Assembly (NCBI GenBank): GCA_913774665.1
Contig: CAJYHN010000010.1
Coordinates: 496,001 to 560,000 of the forward strand
Length of the DNA stretch: 64,000 bases
Reading direction: 5' to 3'
DNA from: an uncultured Microbacterium sp.
GTDB lineage: Bacteria; Actinomycetota; Actinomycetes; Actinomycetales; Microbacteriaceae
Position 1 is the stretch's first letter. Every line of letters starts with the position of its first letter. The notes below the pieces were generated by a model. That model saw only the letters and a list, made by a program, of their open reading frames with translations. It did no database searches and had not been told where the DNA came from. Below are positions 1 through 8,210 of the stretch, in pieces. The position numbers and the translations under genes were made by a program.

Positions 1-1
1 G

Positions 2-190
2 CTCGGCCCCGATGTCCTCGTCGACGGCGACTACGCCCTGACGTTCGCGACGGGCGCCTACTTCCGCTCGCGCGGCATCGCGTCGTTCCACCCGATCGCG
101 ACGATCGCCTTCACCGTCTCGGGCGAGGCGCACCTGCACGTGCCGCTGTTGCTGAGCCCCTTCGCCTATTCGACCTACCGCGGCAGCTGA
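2..190 (+). CDS. uraH: 5-hydroxyisourate hydrolase, C-terminal part
   Basis: The gene enters from the left edge; the last 62 residues and the stop codon are present. The product hydrolyses 5-hydroxyisourate to OHCU (2-oxo-4-hydroxy-4-carboxy-5-ureidoimidazoline) in urate degradation. The fragment ends in YRGS, the C-terminal tetrapeptide that separates this family from vertebrate transthyretin. It also carries the conserved HVPLLLSPFAYSTYRGS stretch, in which the first His and the terminal residues line the active site of known family members. It lies eight bases before hpxO in the same direction, and hpxO makes its substrate, so the two probably form an operon. The family call is firm; the N-terminus is not in the window. 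Confidence 0.93.
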   Translation, partial: LGPDVLVDGDYALTFATGAYFRSRGIASFHPIATIAFTVSGEAHLHVPLLLSPFAYSTYRGS

Positions 191-198
191 GGAGCGAC

Positions 199-1383
199 AT
201 GAAGGTCATCGTCATCGGCGCGGGAGTCGGCGGCACCTCCGCCGCCCTCGCCCTGCAGAAGCTCGGCCACGAGGTCGTCGTGTACGACCGCATGCGCGAG
301 AACCGACCGGTCGGTGCGGCCCTGTCGCTGTGGTCCAACGGCGTCAAGGTCCTCAACTGGCTCGGCCTGGGGCCGCAGGTCGCCGCCCTTGGAGGCCGGA
401 TGGACGACATGGCCTACTACGACGGCCACACCGGCGACGAACTCTGCCGCTTCAGCCTCGGCCCCGTCACGGAGCAGACCGGTCAGCGCCCCTACCCCGT
501 CGCGCGGGCCGACCTGCAGCAGCTGATGATGGATGCCGTGGGCGCCGAGAACCTCCGGCTCGGGATGCCGCTGACCTCGGTGTCCGAGACCGACGGGGTG
601 GTCACCGCCACCTTCGCCGACGGCTCCACCGACACCGCCGACCTGCTGATCGGAGCCGACGGAGCCAGGTCGATCGTGCGGGACTACGTCACCGAGCCCA
701 CCGGCATCCGTCCCGAACGCTCCTACTCGGGATACGTGAACTTCAACGGCCTCGTCGCGGCCGACGAGCGGATCGGACCGCTGGATCATTGGACCACCTA
801 CGTCGGCGACGGCAAGCGCTGCGCCGTCATGCCCGTCGCGGGCGACCGCTTCTACTTCTTCGTCGACGTGCCCGGGCCCTCGGGGGTGGTCGAAGACCGC
901 ATGGCGGCGCTCGAGCACGCGTTCGGATCGTGGGGCGCTCCCGGAGTGCGGGCGCTGCTCGACAGCATCGACCCGGACGAGTCGCTCAACCGCGTGGAGA
1001 TCTGGGACATCGACCCCTTCGACACCTGGGCGCGGGGGCGCGTGGCGATCCTGGGAGATGCGGCGCACAACACGGCGCCCGACATCGGTCAGGGCGCGTG
1101 CTCGGCGCTCGAGGACAGCTTCGCGCTCGGCATCGTCTTCGCGACCTCGACCCTCGGCGTCGAGGACTCGCTGAAGCGCTACGAGCGCATCCGCACCGAG
1201 CGGGCGGGCGACCTGGTGCTGCGCGCCCGCAAGCGCGCCCATGAGACGCACGCCTTCGACGTCGCCGCGACCCAGGCCTGGTACGAGGGCCTCCGCCGCG
1301 AGGACGGCACGGGTGTGATCCGTGGGATCGTCGGCAACATCGAGGGCAGCCCGGTCGAGCTGGGTGCGAGCGTGATGCGCTGA
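199..1383 (+). CDS. hpxO: FAD-dependent urate hydroxylase (HpxO type)
   Basis: A 394-residue group A flavin monooxygenase predicted to turn urate into 5-hydroxyisourate with NADH and O2. It starts with a GAGVGG dinucleotide-binding loop (residues 7-12), has the middle ADGA segment near residue 154, and the second FAD motif GDAAHNTAPDIGQG near 285-298. From memory it aligns along its length with Klebsiella HpxO: VGAALSLWSNGVK, RPYPVARADLQ, GYVNFNGLV, DHWTTYVGDGKR and LRARKRAHETH all have counterparts. The Arg of the GDGKR segment (about 207) matches the urate-binding Arg region of HpxO. The ATG follows GGAG by five bases. It sits directly downstream of uraH, as expected for the pathway; a generic FAD monooxygenase is the only real alternative. 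Confidence 0.9.
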   Translation: MKVIVIGAGVGGTSAALALQKLGHEVVVYDRMRENRPVGAALSLWSNGVKVLNWLGLGPQVAALGGRMDDMAYYDGHTGDELCRFSLGPVTEQTGQRPYPVARADLQQLMMDAVGAENLRLGMPLTSVSETDGVVTATFADGSTDTADLLIGADGARSIVRDYVTEPTGIRPERSYSGYVNFNGLVAADERIGPLDHWTTYVGDGKRCAVMPVAGDRFYFFVDVPGPSGVVEDRMAALEHAFGSWGAPGVRALLDSIDPDESLNRVEIWDIDPFDTWARGRVAILGDAAHNTAPDIGQGACSALEDSFALGIVFATSTLGVEDSLKRYERIRTERAGDLVLRARKRAHETHAFDVAATQAWYEGLRREDGTGVIRGIVGNIEGSPVELGASVMR

Positions 1384-1440
1384 GGCGGCGCTTCGAACCT
1401 CGTCCCGCTTCAGGCCGCCTGCGCGGGCGGCGCTGCACCC

Positions 1441-1603
1441 TTGTCCCACTTCTGGTTGGGCTCGGGCGGCGCGGCGATGCGCCCTTGTCCCACTTCTGGT
1501 TGGCCTCGGGCGGCGCGGCGACGCGCCCTTGTCCCACTTCTGGCTGGTCCCGCGGGCGCCAGCCCGCACAATGTGGGACAGGGCCTGCACAAAGTGGGAC
1601 ATG
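1441..1603. repeat. Family D intergenic repeat cluster (TTGTCCCACTTCTGG)
   Basis: This 350-base gap between hpxO and the next gene has no gene. It holds three direct copies of TTGTCCCACTTCTGG at 1441-1455, 1485-1499 and 1529-1543, 44 bases apart, each followed by a GC-rich spacer. Two inverted relatives follow: CAATGTGGGACAGGG (1569-1583) and CAAAGTGGGACATGG (1589-1603). Any direct copy could pair with either inverted copy (TGTCCCAC with GTGGGACA), so alternative hairpins are possible. I see no coding potential. The remainder up to 1733 has no motif I recognise. Confidence 0.75.
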
Positions 1604-1733
1604 GTCTGCGCGAACGGGGATGCGGGCGCGCCGGCAGGGCCGGGCGTGTGACCTCGCGTGACGCGGACCGGCCGGCCCCTCCGGTCGCCCGTGGCACCGT
1701 GGGACGGACACATCCACGCCGCCGGGAGGCACC

Positions 1734-2084
1734 ATGTCCGAGTACTTCGACCGCACCGCCGACAAGACCTTCACGAAGGTCTACAAGGCCGAGACGCCCG
1801 ACATCCTCGCCGCGTTCGCCGCGTTCGACCAGGCCGTGTTCGCCCCCGAGGGGCGCGCGATCCCGTTGAAGTACCGCGAGCTGATCGCCCTGGCCGTCGG
1901 CATCACCACGCAGTGCGTGTACTGCATCGACGGGCACTCGCAGAACGCCGTGAAGGCCGGCGCCACCGAAGCCGAGCTCGCCGAAGCCGCCTGGGTCGCC
2001 ACCGCCATCCGCGCGGGCGGCGGCTACGCGCACGGACGCCTCGCTTTCAAGCTCGCCGACGACGCCCGCCCCCACGAGCACTGA
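1734..2084 (+). CDS. Carboxymuconolactone decarboxylase / AhpD-like protein
   Basis: A 116-residue single-domain protein of the CMD (AhpD-like) family. The signature CVYCIDGH gives a Cys61-x2-Cys64-x3-His68 redox centre, the arrangement used by alkylhydroperoxidase AhpD, so a peroxidase or disulfide-reductase role is more likely than ring-opening decarboxylation. The helix before it (YRELIALAVGI) and the C-terminal GGGYAHGRLAFKLA region fit the family, and the length is typical. The ATG is preceded by GGGAGG with suitable spacing. The gene stands alone after the family D repeats and its substrate cannot be read from context. Confidence 0.85.
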   Translation: MSEYFDRTADKTFTKVYKAETPDILAAFAAFDQAVFAPEGRAIPLKYRELIALAVGITTQCVYCIDGHSQNAVKAGATEAELAEAAWVATAIRAGGGYAHGRLAFKLADDARPHEH

Positions 2085-2096
2085 CGGTTCCTGCCC

Positions 2097-3422
2097 ATGG
2101 TCGACGACATCGGGTCTAGGTCGCCGCAATCGGGCGGACCGCCGCCCGACGCCCTCGAGGCGGAGGCGCTGGAGTTCGTGCGCGCCCTGATCCGTATCGA
2201 CAGCGTCAACACCGGAGACCCCGCCACGATCGGTGACGGTGAGACCCGGGCGGCGCGGTTCGTGCAGGCGCAGCTCGAGGCCGCAGGCTATGAAACCACC
2301 CTCGTCGAGCCCGTTCCGGGGCGCGCGAGCGTGATCGCCCGCTTGGCCGGTTCGGATCCGGATGCCGGTGCCCTCGTCGCCCACGCGCACCTCGACGTCG
2401 TGCCGGTCGACGCCGCCGACTGGACCCACCCGCCCTTCGGGGCGGAGATCCACGACGGCATCCTGTACGGACGCGGCGCGGTCGACATGAAGGACTTCGC
2501 CGGGATGCTGCTGGCGATCGCGCGGGCGTTCCGGCGCGAGGGGATCAAGCCCCGGCGCGACCTCGTCTTCGCGTTCTTCGCCGACGAAGAGGCCGGGGGC
2601 GTGTGGGGCGCGCGCTGGATCGTGCAGCATCGCCCCGAGCTGTTCGCCGGGGCCACCGAGGCCATCAGCGAGGTGGGCGGGTTCTCGCTGCCGCTGCCCG
2701 GGGACCGGCGCGCGTACCTCGTCGCCACGGCCGAGAAGGGCGTCTCGACCGCGACGCTCACCGCCCGCGGTCGCGCCGCGCACGGCTCCCGGCCCACCGC
2801 CGACAACGCCGTCGTGCGCCTCGCGCAGGCCGTCGCCGCGGTCGGCGCGCACGCGTTCCCGGTGGTTCACACAGCCGCGCTCGAGCGCTTCGTCGACACC
2901 TGGGAGCGCGCGGGCGGGCGTCTCGACGACCTGGGGTTCGCGGCATCCCTGATCGATGCGGGCATGCGCAACACGGCCTCGCCCACGGTGCTCGCGGCGG
3001 GAGGGAAGGCCAACGTCATCCCCGCGGCGGCGAGCGCGACGCTCGACGTGCGGATCGTTCCCGGGCAGCACGACGCGGTGCGCGCGGAGCTCGCCGCCGT
3101 GGTCGGCGACGACATCGAGGTGACGTGGGCGCGCGACATCGCCGCGATCGAGGCGCCGGTCGATGCGCCCCTGGTCGAGGTGCTGCAGCGGGCGATCGGC
3201 GCCGAAGACCCCGATGGAATGGTCGTGCCCTATCTGCTGCCCGCCAGCACCGACAACAAGCACCTCAGCCGGCTCGGCATCCGCGGCTACGGGTTCGTGC
3301 CCCTGCGCGTGCCCGCCGATTTCGACGTCTTCGGGCAGTTCCACGCCGCCGACGAATGCGTGCCGGTGGAGGCGCTCGCGTTCGGCACGCGGGTGACGGC
3401 GCGGATCCTGCGCGAGGCGTGA
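2097..3422 (+). CDS. M20-family metallopeptidase (ArgE/DapE-like deacylase)
   Basis: A 441-residue cytoplasmic zinc hydrolase of the ArgE/DapE/ACY1 branch of M20. The metal ligands are visible: HAHLDVVP with His98 and Asp100, GAVDMKD with bridging Asp130, and the DEEAGG box with catalytic Glu164 followed by Glu165. The central lid domain follows (ARGRAAHGSRP, near residue 225), then a C-terminal metal-binding region with STDNKHL. Likely substrates are N-acyl amino acids or small dipeptides; the sequence does not fix which. The start lies 12 bases after the preceding stop with a poor ribosome-binding site, so translation may depend on the upstream gene or begin slightly further in. Confidence 0.85.
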   Translation: MVDDIGSRSPQSGGPPPDALEAEALEFVRALIRIDSVNTGDPATIGDGETRAARFVQAQLEAAGYETTLVEPVPGRASVIARLAGSDPDAGALVAHAHLDVVPVDAADWTHPPFGAEIHDGILYGRGAVDMKDFAGMLLAIARAFRREGIKPRRDLVFAFFADEEAGGVWGARWIVQHRPELFAGATEAISEVGGFSLPLPGDRRAYLVATAEKGVSTATLTARGRAAHGSRPTADNAVVRLAQAVAAVGAHAFPVVHTAALERFVDTWERAGGRLDDLGFAASLIDAGMRNTASPTVLAAGGKANVIPAAASATLDVRIVPGQHDAVRAELAAVVGDDIEVTWARDIAAIEAPVDAPLVEVLQRAIGAEDPDGMVVPYLLPASTDNKHLSRLGIRGYGFVPLRVPADFDVFGQFHAADECVPVEALAFGTRVTARILREA

Positions 3423-3466
3423 GCCGGCGGTCAGCTCCGCGCGAAGCTCGTGCCGGCGCCCGGCAC

Positions 3467-3878
3467 GCACAACTCCTACAGAACCGCGGCTCCAGCGCCC
3501 CGCAACCGCGCCTGGTACGGGTCGTGCAGCAGTTGTGCGCGGCCCCGATGGGCCCGGCCCGGCAGGCCGCCCGGCCACGGGTAACCGCGCGCATCCCGCG
3601 GGGCCTGACCCGACGCCCGGCACGCACAACTCCTGCAAAACGGCGGGTGCAGGGCTCCGGAACCGCTCCCGACACAGGTCACGCAGGAGTTGTGCGCCGC
3701 ACCCACCGGCGCGGCCCGCCGCCCGGCCCGGCCCGGCGACCGGCCAGCGGCCCGGCCACAGGTCACCGCGCGCACTCCCCGCGGAGCCGGAGCCGACGCC
3801 CGGCCCGCACAACTCCTGCAGAACCGCGGCTCCAGCACCCCGCAACCACTCCTGGCACCGGTAACGCAGGAGTTGTGC
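3467..3878. repeat. Three family A hairpins, 72 nt each
   Basis: The 668-base gap before the amino-acid transporter carries three elements of exactly 72 nt at 3467-3538, 3624-3695 and 3807-3878. Each begins GCACAACTCCTRCA and ends TGCAGSAGTTGTGC or a close variant, so the ends form a perfect or near-perfect 14-15 bp stem. The loops share CCGCGGCTCCAGC in copies one and three. Spacers of about 85-111 bases are themselves similar (GGCCACRGGTMACCGCGCGC). From 3879 to 4090 there is the probable promoter region of the transporter, including the near-palindrome CGCATTGCGATGCG at 3963-3976, possibly an operator. Confidence 0.85.
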
Positions 3879-4090
3879 CCGCCCCGCCCGCCGGTCGCGC
3901 GGCGTGAGCCGGACGTACCCGACCCCACCGCCCGCCGTCCAGCGTGTTACCGCGCATGGCGTCGCATTGCGATGCGTGGCAGGTCGTTTCGACGTGTGAA
4001 TGGCCGCCTCGCGGCGTCCTCCGACACCGTCGTACCGTGACGCAACCCACCGGCACCCCGTGCCGTTTCGGAAAGCCCGAGGAGCACGTC

Positions 4091-5134
4091 ATGACCACCA
4101 CCGCGCCGGCCCCCGCCGACCGCTCGACAGCGCCCGCGACGGCGCCACGGCCGACCGCCAAGGTCGATCTCGGCACCATCGCCGTCGTGCCCACCCGCCA
4201 CTGGTGGCGCTGGATCCTCAGCGCCCTGCTGCTGTTCGTCGTCGCCCAGTTCGCCTGGAGCCTCGTGACGAACGACCGCTACATGTGGGGGACGTTCGCG
4301 CAGTACTTCTTCTCGGAGCCCGTGCTGATCGGCATCGGCTACACGCTCTCGCTCACCGCGATCTCCGCCGTCGTCGGCTTCTCGCTCGGCACGCTGCTGG
4401 CGCTGGGCCGACTGTCGGCATCGCCCCTGCTCAGCGCGGTGGCGTGGGGCTACATCTGGTTCTTCCGGTCGGTGCCCCTCGTCGTGCAGATCATCGTCTG
4501 GTACAACCTCGGCTACCTCTATCCGACCCTGGGCCTGGGCACCCCCTTCACCACCGATTTCTGGATCGTCGAGTTCCCCACGGTCCAGCTCGTCAGCGCC
4601 TTCGCCGCCGCGATCCTCGGTCTCGGCCTGCACCAGGCGGCCTACTCGGCCGAGATCATCCGCGGCGGGCTCGTCTCGGTGGACCCCGGCCAGCACGAGG
4701 CGGCCGCAGCGCTCGGCATCCCGGCATCCCGCCGACTGTTCCGCATCATCCTGCCGCAGGCGATGCGTTCGATCGTGCCCAACGCGACGAACGAGATCAT
4801 CGGACTCGTGAAGGGCGCGTCGGTGGTGTTCGTCATCGCGATCCCCGAGCTGTTCTACGCCGTGCAGGTGATCTACAACCGCAACAGCCGCGTGATCCCG
4901 CTGCTGCTGGTCTCGGTGGTCTGGTACACCCTCATCACGACGATCCTGAGCGTCGCGCAGTACTACATCGAGCGCCACTACGCCCGCGGATCCGCCCGAG
5001 CACTGCCGCAGACCCCGGCGCAGCGCGCCCGCACCTGGGTGAGCACGCAGTGGGCGCGGCTCGGAGACTCCCCGGCTCCCCCGGGAGGAACGGATGCCGA
5101 GACCCCTGCCACCCCGAAAGGAGGCCGGGCATGA
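4091..5134 (+). CDS. Polar amino-acid ABC transporter permease
   Basis: A 347-residue inner-membrane permease of the HisM/GlnP family. About five or six hydrophobic helices are visible, starting at WRWILSALLLFVVAQF, and the family's EAA loop appears as GGLVSVDPGQHEAAAALGIPASR, where the ATPase docks. The segment RSVPLVVQIIVWYNLGYL is typical of polar amino-acid permeases. I chose this ATG because GAGGAG lies eight bases upstream; the frame stays open further upstream but without family sequence. Stop and next start overlap as ATGA. One permease gene suggests a homodimeric channel. The substrate is uncertain: basic or sulfur amino acids are plausible given the neighbouring flavin oxygenases. 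Confidence 0.9.
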   Translation: MTTTAPAPADRSTAPATAPRPTAKVDLGTIAVVPTRHWWRWILSALLLFVVAQFAWSLVTNDRYMWGTFAQYFFSEPVLIGIGYTLSLTAISAVVGFSLGTLLALGRLSASPLLSAVAWGYIWFFRSVPLVVQIIVWYNLGYLYPTLGLGTPFTTDFWIVEFPTVQLVSAFAAAILGLGLHQAAYSAEIIRGGLVSVDPGQHEAAAALGIPASRRLFRIILPQAMRSIVPNATNEIIGLVKGASVVFVIAIPELFYAVQVIYNRNSRVIPLLLVSVVWYTLITTILSVAQYYIERHYARGSARALPQTPAQRARTWVSTQWARLGDSPAPPGGTDAETPATPKGGRA

Positions 5135-5913
5135 GCGCGGTCACCACCACCCGCGGACTCGTCGAGGTGCATGGAGTGCGCAAGAGCTTCCACGGCGTCG
5201 AAGTGCTGAAGGGCATCGACCTCACCGTCGAGCCGGGTGAAGTCGTGGCCCTGCTGGGCCCGAGCGGCTCGGGGAAGTCGACGCTGCTGCGCACCATCAA
5301 CCACCTCGAGACCGTGGATGCCGGCTCGGTCACGGTCGACGGCGACTTCATCGGCTACGAGCTGCGCCACGGAAAGCTGCACGAGCTGCGCGAGCGCGAG
5401 ATCCTGCAGCGGCGGACCCAGGTGGGGATCGTGTTCCAGAACTTCCACCTCTTCCCCCACCTGACCGCGCTCGAGAACATCATCGAGGCGCCGCTCGCTC
5501 TCAAGCGCCTGGTCAAGAGCGAGGCGCGCGAGCTCGCCCTCGGCCTGCTCGACCGGGTGGGCCTGGCCGAGAAGGCCGACGCCCACCCCCGGCAGCTGTC
5601 GGGCGGTCAGCAGCAGCGCGTCGCGATCGCCCGTGCCCTCGCGCTGCAGCCCAAGGTGCTGCTGTTCGATGAGCCGACGAGCGCACTCGACCCCGAGCTC
5701 GTGGGCGAGGTGCTGGACGTCATCCGCGACCTCGCGAAACTCGGCACCACGCTCGTGATCGTCACGCACGAGATCGGCTTCGCCCGCGAGGTCGCCGACC
5801 GCGTGGTCTTCCTCGACGAGGGACGCATCGTCGAGGAAGGCTCGCCCGACGAGGTGCTGGGTCGCCCGCAGCATCCGCGCACGCGCGAGTTCCTCGCGAA
5901 GGTGCTGGGCTGA
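5131..5913 (+). CDS. Amino-acid ABC transporter ATP-binding protein
   Basis: A 260-residue ATPase that powers the permease encoded just upstream. It has Walker A GPSGSGKST (43-51), Q-loop in FQNFHLFPH, signature LSGGQQQR (156-163), Walker B with Asp180-Glu181 in LLFDEPTSALD, and the switch His213 in THEI. Length and order of motifs are those of the polar amino-acid (HisP/GlnQ) group. The start is set by a strong AAAGGAGG at 5117-5124 and overlaps the permease stop by four bases. Substrate is not determined by this subunit. Confidence 0.95.
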   Translation: MSAVTTTRGLVEVHGVRKSFHGVEVLKGIDLTVEPGEVVALLGPSGSGKSTLLRTINHLETVDAGSVTVDGDFIGYELRHGKLHELREREILQRRTQVGIVFQNFHLFPHLTALENIIEAPLALKRLVKSEARELALGLLDRVGLAEKADAHPRQLSGGQQQRVAIARALALQPKVLLFDEPTSALDPELVGEVLDVIRDLAKLGTTLVIVTHEIGFAREVADRVVFLDEGRIVEEGSPDEVLGRPQHPRTREFLAKVLG

Positions 5914-6051
5914 CACCCCGCCGCCTCGACCGACCACCCGCGCAGGTGCGCGAGCCCCTCGACCGGGGCCCCACCCTCACCCGTCGATTCACCCGACCCC
6001 GCGGCGCGACACCGACCCCGCGGTATCCACACCCTCACGAGGAGACACAGC

Positions 6052-7032
6052 ATGGCTCTCAGCAGGAAACAGGGGATCGCTCTCGGCGTGATCGCCGCAG
6101 CCCTCGTCGCCGTCGTCGGCGTCGGCGTCACCATCGGCCTCAACCGACCGACCGATGCGGTCGCGGCGCCCGAGCCCTCGGCATCCGCCACGAACGCCCC
6201 CGCGGAATGGGTGCACACCGACGCCGTGCCCGACGCCGTCGCGGCCCTGAAGGCGAGCGGCTTCACCCCCATCGAGCCGGGCAAGCTGACGGTCGCCGTC
6301 GGCGCGTTCACCCCTCCCCTGAGCTACGTGCCCGAGGGTGAGACACTGCCGTCGGGCACCGAGCCCAACATCGGTTCGCTCATCGCCGAAGGGCTCGGCC
6401 TCGAGTACAACCCGGTCGTGGTGGCGTGGGCGGACTGGCCCCTCGGCATCCAGTCGGGAAAGTACGACCTGATCACCGCCAACGTCACGGTGACCGAGGA
6501 GCGCAAGGAACTGTACGACTTCGCGAGCTACCGGCAGGATCTGCTGGGCTTCGCGGTGAAGTCCGACAGCACGATCGACAAGATCGAGACCGCCGACGAC
6601 ATCTCGGGGCTGAAGATCGTCGTCGGCTCGGGCACCAACCAAGAGAAAGTGCTGCTCAGCTGGAACGAGAAGCTCTCCGCCGCCGGCAAGGCCCCGGCCG
6701 ACCTGCAGTACTACGACGACACCGCCGCAGCGACCCTCGCCCTGCTCTCGGGCCGCGTCGACGCGACATTCGGACCGAACGCGACCGCCGCGTGGGCGGC
6801 GCGCGATACCGGTGAGACGAAGGTCGTCGGCGTGGTTCCGGGCGGTTACCCGCTGCAGGCCGACATCGCCGCCGGCACCAAGAAGGGCAACGGCCTCGTC
6901 GAGCCGGTGCAGATCGTGCTGAACGACCTCATCGCGAGCGGGAAGTACGCCGAGGTCCTGAAGGCCTGGAACCTCGACTCCGAGGGCATCTCGACCTCGC
7001 AGATCAACCAGCCGGGACTCCCGAAGTCCTGA
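6052..7032 (+). CDS. Amino-acid ABC transporter substrate-binding protein
   Basis: A 326-residue extracytoplasmic solute-binding protein (SBP_bac_3 type) serving the preceding permease and ATPase. Residues 9-30 form one hydrophobic segment with no lipobox cysteine, so it is either anchored by an uncleaved helix or released after signal cleavage near AVA-AP. The binding fold follows: PGKLTVAVGAFTPPLSY, the Asp-rich DLITANVTVTEERKELYDFAS region, and the hinge region GLKIVVGSGTNQEK. An ATG with GAGGAGA upstream defines the start. A strong hairpin follows directly, closing this transport operon. The ligand is unknown. Confidence 0.9.
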   Translation: MALSRKQGIALGVIAAALVAVVGVGVTIGLNRPTDAVAAPEPSASATNAPAEWVHTDAVPDAVAALKASGFTPIEPGKLTVAVGAFTPPLSYVPEGETLPSGTEPNIGSLIAEGLGLEYNPVVVAWADWPLGIQSGKYDLITANVTVTEERKELYDFASYRQDLLGFAVKSDSTIDKIETADDISGLKIVVGSGTNQEKVLLSWNEKLSAAGKAPADLQYYDDTAAATLALLSGRVDATFGPNATAAWAARDTGETKVVGVVPGGYPLQADIAAGTKKGNGLVEPVQIVLNDLIASGKYAEVLKAWNLDSEGISTSQINQPGLPKS

Positions 7033-7040
7033 CTCCCCGC

Positions 7041-7072
7041 GCACGGCCCGGTCTTCCTCGACCGGGCCGTGC
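7041..7072 (+). terminator. Hairpin terminator after the amino-acid transporter
   Basis: GCACGGCCCGGTC (7041-7053) and GACCGGGCCGTGC (7060-7072) form a perfect 13-bp GC-rich stem with a six-base loop, eight bases after the substrate-binding-protein stop. There is no clear U-tract, which is common for actinobacterial terminators. Confidence 0.8.
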
Positions 7073-7101
7073 CGTGCGTTCGCCGGAGAAGAATGGATGC
7101 C

Positions 7102-7605
7102 ATGACCACGACCCTCACCGTCCGACGTGTCGCCCCGCACGAGTACGCGCAGGCCGGGCGGATCACCGCCGAGGCCTACCGCGCCAGCTACGACGGACTG
7201 TCGGAGGCGTACCTCGCCTCGCTCGCCGACGTCGCCGGCCGGGTGGAACTGGGCGAGGTGTGGGTCGCCCTCGACGGCGACGAGATCATCGGCACCGTCT
7301 GGACGCCGCGGCCCGGCGAGCGGCTCTCACCCCTCGCCCGCGAGGGAGAGCTCGACTTCCGCCAGCTCGCGGTGGCGCCCTCGGCGCGCGGCCGCGGCGT
7401 CGGCGAGCTGCTCACGCGACACGTGCTCGACCTCGCCCGCGATCGCGGCGCGACCCGCGTGGTGATGAACAGCGGCCCGGAGATGCTCGGCGCGCACGCG
7501 CTCTACCTCAAGATGGGCTTCCGCCGCCTGACCGAGCGCGAGCACCCGGTCGAGGTCGAGCCCGGGCGCGTCATCGACCTGCGGGCGTTCGGGATCGACC
7601 TGTAG
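7102..7605 (+). CDS. GNAT-family N-acetyltransferase
   Basis: A 167-residue acetyltransferase. The acetyl-CoA pyrophosphate loop is seen as LAVAPSARGRGVGELL (motif A, R-G-R-G-V-G), followed by the C-terminal strand-helix LYLKMGFRRL that closes the fold. GGAGAAG at 7085-7091 is ten bases before the chosen ATG; another in-frame ATG nine bases upstream and a GTG at 7069 are less well placed. It follows the terminator of the transporter operon. The acceptor substrate is unknown. Confidence 0.85.
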   Translation: MTTTLTVRRVAPHEYAQAGRITAEAYRASYDGLSEAYLASLADVAGRVELGEVWVALDGDEIIGTVWTPRPGERLSPLAREGELDFRQLAVAPSARGRGVGELLTRHVLDLARDRGATRVVMNSGPEMLGAHALYLKMGFRRLTEREHPVEVEPGRVIDLRAFGIDL

Positions 7606-7700
7606 AGCGCTGCGCACTCACTCCGCCGTCGGCGAAGGTCAGCCGGCTTTCCCCGCGTCGGATCGAGGTTGCGCGAAACGCCGAGCGGGCGCTCGGGGTC

Positions 7701-8210
7701 TCAGCCCGCCAGCACCTTCTCGAAACAGCGCGAGGCCGGGAACCTCACGTACGGCGGGTAGATGTCGATCGCCCGATAACCGAGCTTCTCGTACAGGCCG
7801 ATCGCCTCGGGCTGCCGGTTACCCGTCTGAAGGATGAGCCGTGCGGCGCCGCGCTCCCGGCCGAGGCGTTCGAGCTCGCCCATGAGCGCGTGGCTCGCCC
7901 CTCGACCGCGCGCGGGGGCGGCGACGAACACGCGTTTGACCTCGAGCTCGTCGCCCAGGCGACGCAGGGCGGCGTGGCCGACGGCGACGCCCCCGGCATC
8001 TCGAACGAGGATCACCTCGACCATCGTGGCCGGGTCGACCGCGAAGTCCTCGTCCAGCGCCGCGCGGGTCTCGTCATCGAAGCCCGCGTACACCTCGGCG
8101 TAGCGCGGGCTGATCTCCTCGTCCATGGCGGCGCGCAGCGCGACGGCCCGCTCGTCGTCCCACGAGACGCTCTCGATCGTCCACTCCTCGGCCACAGACC
8201 CGCCCGTCAT
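7701..8210 (-). CDS. GNAT-family N-acetyltransferase
   Basis: A 169-residue GNAT protein. Motif A reads VKRVFVAAPARGRGASHALM, and the C-terminal part has LILQTGNRQPEAIGLYEKLGYRAI, the NxxAIxLYEKxGY pattern of the family. Its start codon overlaps the stop of the DUF1684 gene as ATGA, so the two are translated together. It may acetylate an amino acid or small amine; nothing in the sequence decides this. Confidence 0.85.
   Translation of the reverse strand: MTGGSVAEEWTIESVSWDDERAVALRAAMDEEISPRYAEVYAGFDDETRAALDEDFAVDPATMVEVILVRDAGGVAVGHAALRRLGDELEVKRVFVAAPARGRGASHALMGELERLGRERGAARLILQTGNRQPEAIGLYEKLGYRAIDIYPPYVRFPASRCFEKVLAG

Noticed and set aside
175-1713. Long antisense open frames, for example opposite hpxO
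   Set aside because: High GC leaves many frames open by chance. These translations are Arg/Ala/Gly-rich, show no family motif, and lie opposite genes with clear catalytic residues.
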